DNA of 27,817 bases from Phallusia fumigata (taxonomy: Eukaryota; Chordata; Ascidiacea; Phlebobranchia; Ascidiidae), in the NCBI GenBank assembly GCA_008931825.1, contig QXVZ01018420.1, positions 1 to 27,817 on the forward strand. The letters are read 5' to 3'. The notes beneath the pieces were generated by a model that was given only the letters and a program-made list of their open reading frames with translations, made no database searches and was not told where the DNA came from. Shown one piece after another: positions 1-11,800 of this stretch; within the stretch, counting starts at the first letter, position 1; the number at the start of each line of letters is the position of its first letter. The position numbers and the translations under genes are program-made.

Positions 1-332
1 ATTTTGTGTTTACACAGCAAGCTGTCAGGTAATGGGATTAAGAAACTCTTTGCCAGCTAAGACTGCAGGGCGATTTTCGATTACATTTAGTACATCTATA
101 ACTTTATCGCACTGTTTGAGATTTCGTCACAATTTGGAAACACAGTAAACCAACTATTGGACTAAGACACTGGTCCGATTAATGGCCATGTTGGTTAGGT
201 ACAAACATGTTTATCAACATAAAAAAGTGAAGCTTAGCCCTGGATAAACTGATGTCACAGGTTTGAATCTCGTCATAAGCTAGATTTTCAAATTGTGGAT
301 CTTGGACTGCAATTGTGTTTAATATCACTTAC

Positions 333-422
333 ATCAGCACCAGGGGGTCCAGGAATAACGGAGGCCTCGCCCTTTTCACCCTTTTCACCTTGAACGCCAT
401 CGATACCTATTCCGGCTTCACC
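333..422 (-). CDS. Second copy (probable other allele) of exon 12
   Basis: Same 30 codons as 4577-4666, with one synonymous difference (GCT for GCC). Left of it the window ends inside the intron that should lead to a copy of exon 13 outside the window. Confidence 0.8.
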
Positions 423-1372
423 CTTAAGAAGGAAAATTTTAACCTTAGAAGGGGACACAAGTCAAAATGAAAATAAAGGCAATGTAAATATATGGATATA
501 GTAGAACAATTCTTACTTAGCCGTAAAAACTACCTATGTTGGTAAACGTACGAAGATTGTTTCAAGTCTGCAAACGATACATTAGCGTTGACGCTGTTGA
601 CAAATCCAGCACTAATCGGTTTTGCCCAGGGCTTAGGGTAATTCGATTCCAGGGACAGGATTTGGGACTTAAGATTTTCGCGTTCCAGTGAGTCTTAACG
701 CCGGAGACCGACGTTGGTATGCTCGCTATGTCGCAAGGTCCATTATCTGCGTTATTTTTACCACTTTGGGTACACAAAAACCGCGGGGCTATTTTTATAT
801 TCGCGATGACATGCGACCTAGTAACGAGGCAGATCAGGAAAAGTAAAGAGCAAAGTATAATTTACCAAGGATCAATATAACTTGGTCGAAGACTGTGCAA
901 ACAGGGCACACGGTTTTAGATCTTGTTTGAGAAACGCCTGATTTTACTACCAAGATGACCCACATAATTCTAGCACGTCACGTAGGAGATAACTTGTGTC
1001 CGAAGCTGTTTCGTTTCGTCACGCAAGCAAATACGTTTGAACTATTTCTTGCGAATGACGATTTGTCTTTTTGACGGCACAGTGCTGGAAACACAGTGGG
1101 TGATAGATTGACACTATAAGCGCTCAACAACGTGATAATTTGATACTTGGTTGAATTGGATGAACCGTAGATCGGGCGCGGGCAATGTGGGTCATGTTGG
1201 AGAGCAAACCGGCAATCACAAATAGCCTTGTTACTTTGCAATGGGTTGAAACATATTTAATAACAAACAATTCAATGATGAATATAATAACTTTTAATAG
1301 GTGCCAGCATTTTAACACTTTCTTGTTGCAGTTATAAAGATATGATGTTAGTCCATTTGGAAATAAACTTAC

Positions 1373-1465
1373 TTTAGGACCAGCAGGGCCAGGCACAACT
1401 GAGGCGTCTCCTTTTTCGCCCTTTTCTCCAGCTAAGCCATCTTCCCCCTTGATGCCACGATCACC
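1373..1465 (-). CDS. Second copy (probable other allele) of exon 11
   Basis: Identical to 5641-5733 at every base, with the same splice sites, whereas the flanking introns carry scattered substitutions and indels. Confidence 0.8.
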
Positions 1466-1663
1466 CTGTAAGTAAGCAATAAATGTTTATCTAATTTCTC
1501 TCTAAATTATCACATAGGTTTTGAACTTCAGCAAGTGCGCTTTGTCAAATCCTTCAAAAACCATCTTGTTTACATGTTTTTGTAACCGCTTTGCTACTTT
1601 ACGATATTGGTTATTAATTCGAAATGTAAAAAATGTGTCACAAATGTATTAAATGTTGCTTAC

Positions 1664-1690
1664 CGGTTCACCCTTTACGCCAGATTCGCC
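1664..1690 (-). CDS. Second copy (probable other allele) of exon 10
   Basis: Identical to 5931-5957 (GES GVK GEP). It lies in the left contig at the matching distance from the exon 11 copy. Confidence 0.75.
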
Positions 1691-1815
1691 CTGTATAAGA
1701 TGAAAAATATGCATTATTTAAACGGCAGCAACAACGGTTACAATTTTCGCTCCTATGATTTACAGTTTAGGCTTGTCAAAGTAAGGACATTTTTAAGATT
1801 TCATGAGGACGCTAC

Positions 1816-1913
1816 CTTTGGTCCTTGGGGGCCTGCTGGACCCATGTCACCACGGGTTCCTTCGGGACCTGGTTCCCCGTCTTGTCCATCAGCACCTCTT
1901 GGACCGGGCTCAC
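1816..1913 (-). CDS. Second copy (probable other allele) of exon 9
   Basis: Identical to 6046-6143 over all 98 bases. It starts mid-codon (needs a preceding G), yet the nearest upstream exon in the window (2828-2899) ends between codons. It is therefore best read as the other haplotype of exon 9 in an overlapping contig, not an additional exon. Its donor is GTAGCG, versus GTAACG in the other copy. Confidence 0.8.
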
Positions 1914-2464
1914 CTAAAAATAAATAAATATTTAAGGTCCTGGAACAAATTGTGATGTTGTTTTCCACAGTTTAAACTTGTTTTGCATCAACGAATAAAG
2001 CAGGCTGGGATCGTACTTTGTGCAGTCAACCGTCGCGAAATTTTGTGTTTTATTAATGAAACCTGGCCCTGGTGAAAGTGTATAACGTCATAGGATGGTC
2101 TCAATAAAACTTTTTGTCAATGTTGCTAGTTAAAAGCCACGAAGCCTTTGTTATCATTTGCAAGTCACATTTTAGTCATTTGACCAAGCCTTAACCAAGA
2201 CGCTTTACAACTTACGAAATGTTTTTTAACATTAAACAGGAGCTCAAACTGGCAAGTTTGAAGTAGTTTTTCCTAGCCTACGCTTAGTCAAAATCCCTCG
2301 GTTAATGCGCCGCAACAATGCGCAACTGTTATCGGTTAAGCTAACCAGTCACTTAACCCTGGGTTACACCGCTTAACGCACCAGCAACTAAGTTTCAACC
2401 GGAAATTTTTGCGCGCGCCTCGAAGGGCCCGTGGCGTCTGATGAGCCGCCAGACTGCCAGCGTC

Positions 2465-2465
2465 N
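2465..2465. other. Assembly join (single n)
   Basis: A single n separates a contig ending at 2464 from one starting at 2466. The bases on the two sides are not contiguous in the duplicated partner (6695 continues differently from 2466), as expected for misplaced overlapping ends. Confidence 0.85.
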
Positions 2466-2827
2466 ACATTGTTTTCTTCATAACCTGTTTTTGGTTTCTA
2501 CACACAGAAGTCATCAGATTTCAACATACAGACAAAACTGTGTTTTCGGTGTTATTTGTAACATAAATAGTTGCCTATTAGTGCCATTACCTCCATTCCT
2601 GAACCCTCCATGTCAACGAAGGCGGTCCTCTGAGCAAATGAACAACATATCAGTTTAGTAGGGCATAAGCAGCTAAAATCCATCGGTTTATTTATGTCCA
2701 AGGTTGTCAAAAAGTTTTGAAAATAATAGTCGAGACAAAAGACATTTACTTAAGTGCAGAAGTTTCTTGGTGTGACTCATAAAACAACTTATTTTGGAAG
2801 AATGTTTTACTCTACGTGTTTACTTAC
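2466..2827. other. Intron sequence downstream of exon 15
   Basis: Between the contig join and the exon 15 donor. No Gly-X-Y coding stretch or other feature is visible; the short plus-strand open frame here has no recognisable content. Confidence 0.6.
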
Positions 2828-2899
2828 GACAGCTGCTCCTGGTAAGCCTGGGGGTCCTGGAGGGCCTGGTATAGCTGGGCCAGGGTGTCCGCGATCACC
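2828..2899 (-). CDS. Exon 15: proline-rich Gly-X-Y exon, last one before the contig join
   Basis: The 72-base exon has 24 codons, phase 0, acceptor ATTTCAG and donor GTC|GTAAGT. It encodes GDR GHP GPA, a two-residue break (IP), GPP GPP GLP and GAAV, which ends in a non-triplet residue and may open another interruption. It ends in phase 0, so it cannot be followed by the phase-1 exon copy at 1816-1913. Confidence 0.88.
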
Positions 2900-5800
2900 C
2901 TGAAATGGTGAACAAAAGTTATTAACCCTTAAATTCAGTAGAGCACTGTACACTAAGCAATAAAAAATTAGACATCGTCAAAATATGTGGTTAAAGCAAA
3001 ACTAGGGGAAAAAATTAAAAAAAAACTTGTTTCAGCAAATGAGGGCTGGGGACAGGCACTTTACGTCACACCTGACTTTGGTGACAGGTACGTTTCCGAT
3101 AACCGGGTTTATAACAAAAAATAACTTCACACCTTTGTTCCATCTTCACCATCTTCGCCGTCTTCGCCATCCTCTCCTGGTTCGCCCTTCATGCCGCGTT
3201 CACCCTTTAAATAATTCACACCACAAGGTAACCTTATGCTATTTCTGCTGTGCTATCACGTTTTAATCAGACCTTCGACCGTTTAAGCAGACAACCATGG
3301 CATTTTGTCAGACTTCAAAACGGGAGTATTCCCTTTAAAATTAATTTTATTTGTCCAGATGAATCTTTTATAACGTTTCAAACAGGTGCTCTTGGAGCTT
3401 AAATTATGCCACATGGTTAAAAGAGACTTGTTGGAAAACTCTCTCAAGTATCACAACCGTGCATGTATCGTGGGCTTATACAGCGATTCTGTAACTCTAA
3501 GCGTAAAGCTGTGGACGGCTAGCCACAATTCAAGTGTCCACTTGACGCACGAAACTTTAATTCTTTGATTTCAAATTGAATCTACTTCTCACAACGATAC
3601 AAGTTGCGTGGAATGCGGGAGCGACCTTTAGACGTGTCAACTCAACATGACCTCCCATGTTAATGTGAGCATTTCTCCCAAACTCGAATGGCTGGGCACG
3701 TTTTTCGAGCCGAGACTAAAAGTTAATCTGCCCGTAGCCTTGTGTTAGCGCGGAACCGGGAATTTAGATAAGCCGTAAAAGCAGTTATGATCGTGACCTA
3801 ACTCTACCACTTAACGCAGTCATTACTGGCAGACAACGCATACAAAATCTGGTACCACATTTATAACTGGTAAAGTTAGTCAAGACGAGTTAACCCCGAA
3901 ACAAAATGGTACGAAGCTTGTGGTTTGAGCATCATACTCATTTACACAAGTTGCATGTATGAAATTGGAGTAAGGACGAGAAAAGCGTTTCGTATTTTAT
4001 TACTTTTACCAAGTTTATACCAAGCAAAGGTTTAGGCTTGTATCTCAAACAAAATTGCCAATTAGGAAGAACGCACAATTGAAATCAGGCATTCTTACCT
4101 TGGCGCCCATAAGACCAACAGCTCCCTGTAAAAAAAACAAAGTTTACCGCAAGGAAACTTAAGCCTGCTGGCGGATGTTCAACACCACAAGATTTAAGTC
4201 TGTCTTTTAAAGCACAGAGATTAATGCCGGAAGGTTTAGATTTAATTTTGTGTTTACACAGCAAGCTGTCAGGTAATGGGATTAAGAAACTGTTTGCCAG
4301 CTAAGACTGCAGGGCGATTTTCGATTACATTTAGTACATCTATAACTTTATCGCACTGTTTGAGATTTCGTCACAATTTGGAAACACAGTAAACCAACTA
4401 TTGGACTAAGACACTGGTCCGATTAATGGCCATGTTGGTTAGGTACAAACATGTTTATCAACATAAAAAAGTGAAGCTCAGCCCTGGATAAACTGATGTC
4501 ACAGGTTCAAATCTCATCACAGGCTAGATTTTTCAGTTGTGGATCTTGGACTACAATTGTGTTGAATATTACTTACATCGGCACCAGGGGGTCCAGGAAT
4601 AACGGAGGCCTCGCCCTTTTCACCCTTTTCACCTTGAACGCCATCGATACCTATTCCGGCTTCACCCTTAAGAAGGAAAAATTTTAACCTTAGAAGGGAG
4701 CACAAGTCAAAACGGAAATAGAGGCAACGTGAATACATAGATATCATACAATTCCTAATTAGACGTAAAAATGTTTCTACGGCCTATGTTGCTAACGTAC
4801 GAACATTGTTTCATGTCTACAAACGATACATTAGCGTTGTCGCTGTTGACAAATCCAGCACTAATCGGTTTTGCCCAGGGCTTAGGGTAATTCGATTCCA
4901 GGGACAGGATTTGGGACTTAAGATTTTCGCGTTCCAGTAAGTCTTAACGCCGGAGACCGACGTTGGTATGCTTGGTATGTCGCAAGGTCCATTATCTGCG
5001 TTATTTTTACCACTTTGGGTACACAAAAGACGCGGGGCTATTTTTGTATTCGCGATGACATGCGACCTAGTAACGAGGCAGATCAGGAAAAGTAAAGAGC
5101 AAAGTATAATTTACCAAGGATCAATATAACTTGGTCGAAGACTGTGCAAACAGGGCACACGGTTTTAGATTTTGTTTGAGAAATGCCTGATTTTACTACC
5201 AAGATGACCCACATAGTTCTAGCACGTCACGTAGGAGATAACTTGTGTCCGAAGCTGTTTCGTTTCGTCACGCAAGCAAATACGTTTGAACTATTTCTTG
5301 CGAATGGCGATTTGTCTTTTTGACGGCACAGTGCTGGAAACACAGTGGGTGATAGATTGACACTATAAGCGCTCAACAACGTGACAATTTGATACTTGGT
5401 TGAATTGGATGAACCGTAGATTGGGCGCGGGCAATGTGGGTCATTTTGGAGGGCACACTTTCTGCGTTGTTGTTGGCGCAACCGGCAATCACAAATAGCC
5501 TTGTTATTTTGCAATGGGTTGAAACATAATTAATAACAAATAATTCAATGATGAATATAATAACTTTTAATAGGTTCCGGCATTTTAACACTTTCTTGTT
5601 GCAGTTGATATTATGTTAATTCATTTGGAAATAAACTTACTTTAGGACCAGCAGGGCCAGGCACAACTGAGGCGTCTCCTTTTTCGCCCTTTTCTCCAGC
5701 TAAGCCATCTTCCCCCTTGATGCCACGATCACCCTGTAAGTAAGCAATAAATGTTTGTCTAATTTCACTCTATCTAATCACTAGGTTTCGAACTTCAGCA

Positions 5801-8800
5801 AGTGCGCTTTATCAAATCCTTTAAAAACTATCTTGTTTACATGTTTTTGAAACCGCTTTGCTACTTTACGATATTGGTTATTAATTTGAAATGTAAAAAA
5901 TGTGTCACAAATGTATTAAATGTTGCTTACCGGTTCACCCTTTACGCCAGATTCGCCCTGTATAAGATGAAAAATATGCATTATTTAAACGGCAGCATCA
6001 ACGGAAAGGCTTATGAGTGCCTCGCTGGTTTGATTAATACGTTACCTTTGGTCCTTGGGGGCCTGCTGGACCCATGTCACCACGGGTTCCTTCGGGACCT
6101 GGTTCCCCGTCTTGTCCATCAGCACCTCTTGGACCGGGCTCACCTAAAAATAAATAAATATTTAAGGTCCTGGAACAAATTGTGATGTTGTTTTCCACAG
6201 TTTAAACTTGTTTTGCATCAACGAATAAAGCAGGCTGGGATCGTACTTTGTGCAGTCAACCGTCGCGAAATTTTGTTTTTAATTAATTGAAACCTGACCC
6301 TGGTTAAAGTGTATAACGTCATAGGATGGTCTCAATAAAACTTTTTGTCAATGTTGCTAGTTAAAAGCCACGAAGCCTTTGTTATCATTTGCAAGTCACA
6401 TTTTAGTCATTTGACCAAGCCTTAACCAAGACGCTTTACAACTTACGAAATGTTTTTTAACATTAAACAGGAGCTCAAACTGGCAAGTTTGAAGTAGTTT
6501 TTCCTAGCCTACGCTTAGTCAAAATCCCTCGGTTAATGCGCCGCAACAATGCGCAACTGTTATCGGTTAAGCTAACCAGTCACTTAACCCTGGGTTACAC
6601 CGCTTAACGCACCAGCAACTAAGTTTCAACCGGAAATTTTTGCGCGCGCCTCGAAGGGCCCGTGGCGTCTGATGAGCCGCCAGACTGCCAGCGTCAGGCC
6701 GCGCTTGGTTGCAGCTTCGCCCTGACCCTTCAACAACAAAACCATAAGCTCTTTGCGCTGGAAAACTCGTCGTCTGAGAGATAACTGTCAACACCCTTTT
6801 TGCGCTCGGCGGCCACCACGCCCGAAAGCCGCTTCAGTTTAGTTTGCTATGTAGTGGCGCAACGCTTTAAAAAGACTAAACAAACCTGCTTAGTCACAGA
6901 CTTTCCCGGCTTGTCTGGTGCGCTAACACTGTTGAGTGAATCTTAACTTTATAGAGTTCAAGATATACCGCAAAATAGTTCTATCGTAGAAAACCAATGA
7001 GCTAAAAAATCCGCTCAAAATCACTTCTATTCACTAAACGAAAAACGCTTTTTCATTTAGGTTGTGTTACCCATAGTTAAATAAGACCTTTGCCAGCTGA
7101 CATTAGAAGACATTCAATTAGATAAATTCCTAACCCAGGTCTGTAACTTCTCCAACTAGATGTTTAACTTGTATGTTAATTTGTAGTGAGATAGTTTAAT
7201 GAAATAACAGTTTGTTGTCAGCACCGGTTAGAGTTTATATTTTCCGCCGCGTAAGGTGTGCATACAGTTATTGCAACGCCTACCAAGCCCAAAATTGCGT
7301 TGGAAGCACTTTAAAAATCACGTCGGGGCCTTTCGTTGTGTGGTATGCGGAACAGGAATGTCCTATGGTCGAAGGCAAACGAGAAACAAATGCCCTCGAC
7401 AGCTAGGGGCTAAGGTTTAATCACTCAATGCAAAGGAAAAACTGTTATTTTTAAGTGATAACTTTTCCCGGTTAACACATTATGCCCGTGAACTGCTTCG
7501 TACAGATGCTTGTGTTAAATTCACTTACAGCAAACGCTATTGGCAAGTAATAGTATACAATGCATCGCCCTAAAAGTTCTATGAAAGATAAACAGTGGTA
7601 GACAAATAACATTATTTTTCGTGTTTCTCACCTTTGGGTCCTGTCATTCCGTCACCTGGGCTACCCTTCATTCCTTTTTCGCCTGAAACAAAAATGCGCT
7701 TTGAAACGACTATCCGTTTAGCTAGCGCATAAAGTGGATAATAAATGGTTACAGTTAACTCTTGTTATAGCGACAATAGAAAAATAAGCATTAATCAAAC
7801 ATGCAGAAAAACCAGCTCATCTTATTTGGGTGTCAAAAACGTTACAATTAGCAAGCGGTAAATTACCTTTCACGGTTCGTACTTCAATCTTTTCTTCAAC
7901 GAGAGTCTGTAAAACAAATAACAGTTCTTAACTGTCATTAACCTTCCGCCGTGAGGCAAAAAAAACACAGAATTCTAACGGATAGGAAACAAGTTAATAG
8001 CATGCTGTCCCAGATTCGTTGCAAATAATTAGACTGCACTGAACTCGAACTGCCGGTAAACCGACATGTTGTTAACCACTAAAGAGCTTGTGGCGAGTAC
8101 ATGGAGGAAAATTATGTGAATTGAGTGATCCGGTAACAGGACACACTTTAACTGTGCGGTTTGCCACAAAAAAGCCGTATTCAACACAACAAACTGGAAT
8201 GTTGAGATTGCTGTGGTGCATTATGGGTTCAAGCAAGCCTTGGGCTCTCTTGTAAATATGGGTAGTATTTAATGGACTATATTTGAAAGGCATAATATTG
8301 GTAATCGAATTTGTTCAAGATTTACGTTATGTTTTAAAAAAACTCGATTTTAGACTAAGCCACGGATTTAAGAAACTCAGATTAATGATATTTGATTCAA
8401 ACTGAGTTACCAGCATAACCGAAACAATGTCACTGGAGTAATAACCAAAACATCCTATAGACCTAACTTAGGAAAGGGCTGGAAAGCATAAAGTTTACAG
8501 TTTACTTTAAATAAAGTCAATTAAAAGACTGGACATTGAACTTCGTCAACTTTATGACACATTGATTATTGTTTAACTAATATTCGAAAATTGACTTGAC
8601 TTAATTTGAGCCACTACCGATAATGTGTAAACCTGAGGTGTAAATTGAACTTTTAAATGTGTTAAAATATTGTAGTCTGTACCTCTTCTGTTGGCTCAGG
8701 TAGTGGTTCAACAGGAGCAATACTTGGATGGACCAATTCTTCTTCAACTTCCACAAACACGGTGGTTGGACTAAGTATGGTAGTCGTCGTAAACTCGGTT

Positions 8801-11800
8801 TCTTCACTTGGTATTACTTCGGGGCTCTCAGTGGATACAGACAAATCGGTTTCATCAATCTCGGTCTTATTTTCATCCTTGTCGTCCTCATCTTTTTCAG
8901 CATCCACGTCAGTTGCTCCGTCTCCGCTTGCGCCGCTTCCTTCCTCGTCTCCGGGACTCGTGGCACCAGGAGGAAGACAGTACGATGCGGCCATCTTGGG
9001 ATCGAACAAGATCTCTAACTCTTGCAAGGCGCCCTGTGTGATAAATTAAATATGGTTAAAGATGAGAAGCTGAATTGAAACTACAACCAAAGGCACAGGA
9101 CAGAGAACCCGTTTCGCTGGGTTGTGAAACAAATGTAGATACGTTGACCAACAATGTGTCAAGTTTTATTTCTGTGTTTTTAGTGCGAATAAATTAAGAC
9201 ACTTTGTTGGTGTTTTTATGTTATGGTTGATGTGGTTCAAAGTGTTTAGTATTGTGGTTCAAAGTGTCCAGGACAGGTTCGGCCTTTAACATGGCTATTT
9301 AACAAAATTTAATTTTGTTGGTTGACAGTGTTACAAACATACAGGTGCACCTGTCCTTCATCTAGAACTCAAAACGGAACCAACAAAATTCAAAAACACA
9401 ACAATCCTAACAACATATTTTACTACGACTAAAACTTACAACAAATCTGTCCGATGGGGTACTTCCAGCTAAGAACACTGTGCCGTCCGATGGGATATCT
9501 ACATCGTTTCCAGTCGATTTCTTCATCACAACCTGCTCAGCTAGTTTGACGCAGTTGAAGAAAAGTGCAATTTGATCACGACGAACTTCGAAGGCCAGAC
9601 GAGTAAATTTTCCAACAAAGTTGTCAACCTGTGGCGTCAAAGACAGTGTTAGTGTTACGTTTGCTTTCAACGGGTTAGTGCTAGTGTTTGCATGGCAAGA
9701 CAGGCACATTGGCGTGTTTAGAAAGTTTGAAACAGTATATTAGGACTTTCTAGTAACAACGACCTCAGTGGATCATATTTAACCTAAAAGGAAACTCAAG
9801 GCGATCTTGGAGTTACTCTTAATTATATTTAACAATTAAAGTTGAGAAAGTCGTTTTCTACACACATTTTGCAGGGTCGATTCATGTTTGTTGGTTTAGT
9901 GCAATAGCCTCTGCACAAAAGCGGCCTTTTAAAACACCCTAAAAAGTAACTGCATGTTGATACAAAGACAGGTACACTGTCCAAGTGGCGATATAACTCG
10001 TGTTTGCAGCAATTCGACAAAACCACCAACCGTGTTTACAACCCCTCCAGGACCCCTGCGCTATTTGCCATGACGCGACACAGCTCTTCTAGTCAATAAT
10101 TAAACCTCAAATCAATGTCAATTGCTAGGTCTGCAAAGCTGTAGGTTTAAAATAGTGAGCATTAAAACTCTGTAATATTTGCTCAACATGGCAAGCCAAA
10201 AACAGTTTAATGCCTCCGCACATTTTAAAGTAGGGGCCTATAGGTTAGGTCATTTAGTTGTATTCGTTTTGAGGGTTTACTGTAGGTCGAAGGGTTAATA
10301 CAGATCGAAAAACAACCAATACCGCGCTCTGATTATTTGGCATCAAACCTACCCTGAAACAATGCCCACTTATAAAAAATTCTACCAACAGCTAAAATGT
10401 TTTGTTAAATTACATAAATTTTTGTCGTAACGTAAAACATTAGTCTGAAGAGAGAGCAAGAAACATTTAGAATTTGTTCCTACGTCAATCGCAATATTTA
10501 CAGACCATTAGTCAAAACCATTTGACAGCGCACGGTTTTAATGCCTTCATTTGGCCAATACAAGATGAAACATGACCAGAACTATCCACAAATAATGTGT
10601 TTGCGGCATGAGTGTGGGAAACTGAACGATGTTGGTTTGCTGAAAAGGTGAAACAGCTGATGCAAATACGGGACGGAAACTTGTGTTTACTGAACGATAA
10701 AACATGCTGTGTTTTTGTGTGGTAAACTTTTGCCCTTTACACTGATATTTCAATACCTCATATAATCTGTTATCGTCTAGCGTGAAATTTGCTCTGTTAT
10801 TTGGGAAGTAGTAAAATGGTGGAAGATTTTTAACAAACCATTATTTTTTAAGATCGATATTGTTTTTATTGTTTAAAAAAGTCAAAAACAAATGCAATAA
10901 TTTTTGTGATATACAAAAGGGTGTGTAGTTCATGTAACGTTCAAAGGAGTACGTCACGTTTCCATGAAGGGCGATCGGCAGTAAGGTGACCTCTAGGATT
11001 TATCAAGGTCAACAGTGTTGCAATTTCCTAATCTTTTCTAACTTTCTCGAACACATCTTTAACTCCCAAAAGCCTATAGACGCCTTACAAAACTAAACTT
11101 GACCACAAATTCCACATAAACTTCCTTTATGATTTCGAAACTCCATCTCAAGAGCAATGACGTCACAACCATTTTTTGCGGTTTTCCCTTGAGACTTGCC
11201 TTTTCCACGTTCAGGGTTTCACACGCGAAAGCCGGGCTAAAATGCGAGGTTAAATTTAATCATATCAATATCATTGCCTGTGAGAGCGAAGGCTGTGATA
11301 ATTGGCAAGACGTGCGACCGGGTAAAGGAAGTCTAAAACGTGGCAACTTCATGACGAGCGACGTGGTAAGTGGCCTCCATAGGTAGCAATTTTGTCTAGA
11401 CCTCTCGGAGAGTGGAAAGACTGGACTTATAAAGGAAAAACCAGGTCGGCCACGTAAGAGCATGGCTTGGTAAATTGATGGTTCAGATTTGTATGGAAAG
11501 CAAGATTAGATTTGGGTAATCGTGGTAATAAGGCTGTATTGTAGGTAAAATGCCAAATGTTAATGAGGAATACTATCAGGGGCAGTATTATAGGTGTGTA
11601 AATAAAAGAGGAAATCAAAAGCAATTGGATATATCGACTGTGTGACCCATTTCTATTCTTCACCTGCAGTAAATTATCGACTAATTACGCTTGTAATGCA
11701 AAGTTACGTCTCCTAGAAGCCATTGGCAAATCGTAACCTAAAAAAGTTTTGTTACAACTTCAAACCTTGAAATCCGCGATGACGTCATTATTCCAGAAAA

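Larger units (their letters stand above)
1..2464. repeat. Unmerged contig overlap, copy 1 (matches 4245-6695)
   Basis: The whole stretch aligns colinearly with 4245-6695, with many single-base differences and a few indels (for example near 1200 and 1735-1815). It ends exactly at the n (2465), with the CAGCGTC that also ends the match at 6695. It contains copies of exons 12, 11, 10 and 9. The intronic part 1914-2464 otherwise holds nothing recognisable. Confidence 0.9.
4245..6695. repeat. Unmerged contig overlap, copy 2 (matches 1-2464)
   Basis: This partner of 1-2464 continues without a break into exons 8 and 7 to the right and exons 13-15 to the left, so it is the copy in correct gene context. 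The predicted full overlap is 2466-6695; the part matching 2466-4244 would lie left of the window. Confidence 0.88.

Noticed and set aside
1607..1927. Plus-strand open frame of 106 codons (and its counterpart at 5802-6185) with Gly/Pro-rich tail
   Set aside because: It is the antisense shadow of Gly-X-Y exon 9; it crosses splice sites of the minus-strand gene and changes length between the two copies.
4490..4520. T-arm-like GGTTCAAATCT, possible tRNA or SINE B-box
   Set aside because: No matching A-box or cloverleaf could be built around it, and the other copy (about 252-270) lacks a good match.
1..6695. Genuine tandem duplication of collagen exons 9-12
   Set aside because: The left copy ends exactly at an n, two other n positions show the same geometry, and the reading phase does not allow exon 15 to join the left copy of exon 9.
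6660..6730. Possible C/D-box snoRNA (CTGATGA ... CTGA) on the plus strand
   Set aside because: The C box has the wrong first base, there is no terminal stem, and it is antisense to the host intron.
8728..9049. Three overlapping plus-strand open frames
   Set aside because: These are shadows of exon 6, whose acidic codons read as Ser/Phe/Val-rich frames on the opposite strand.
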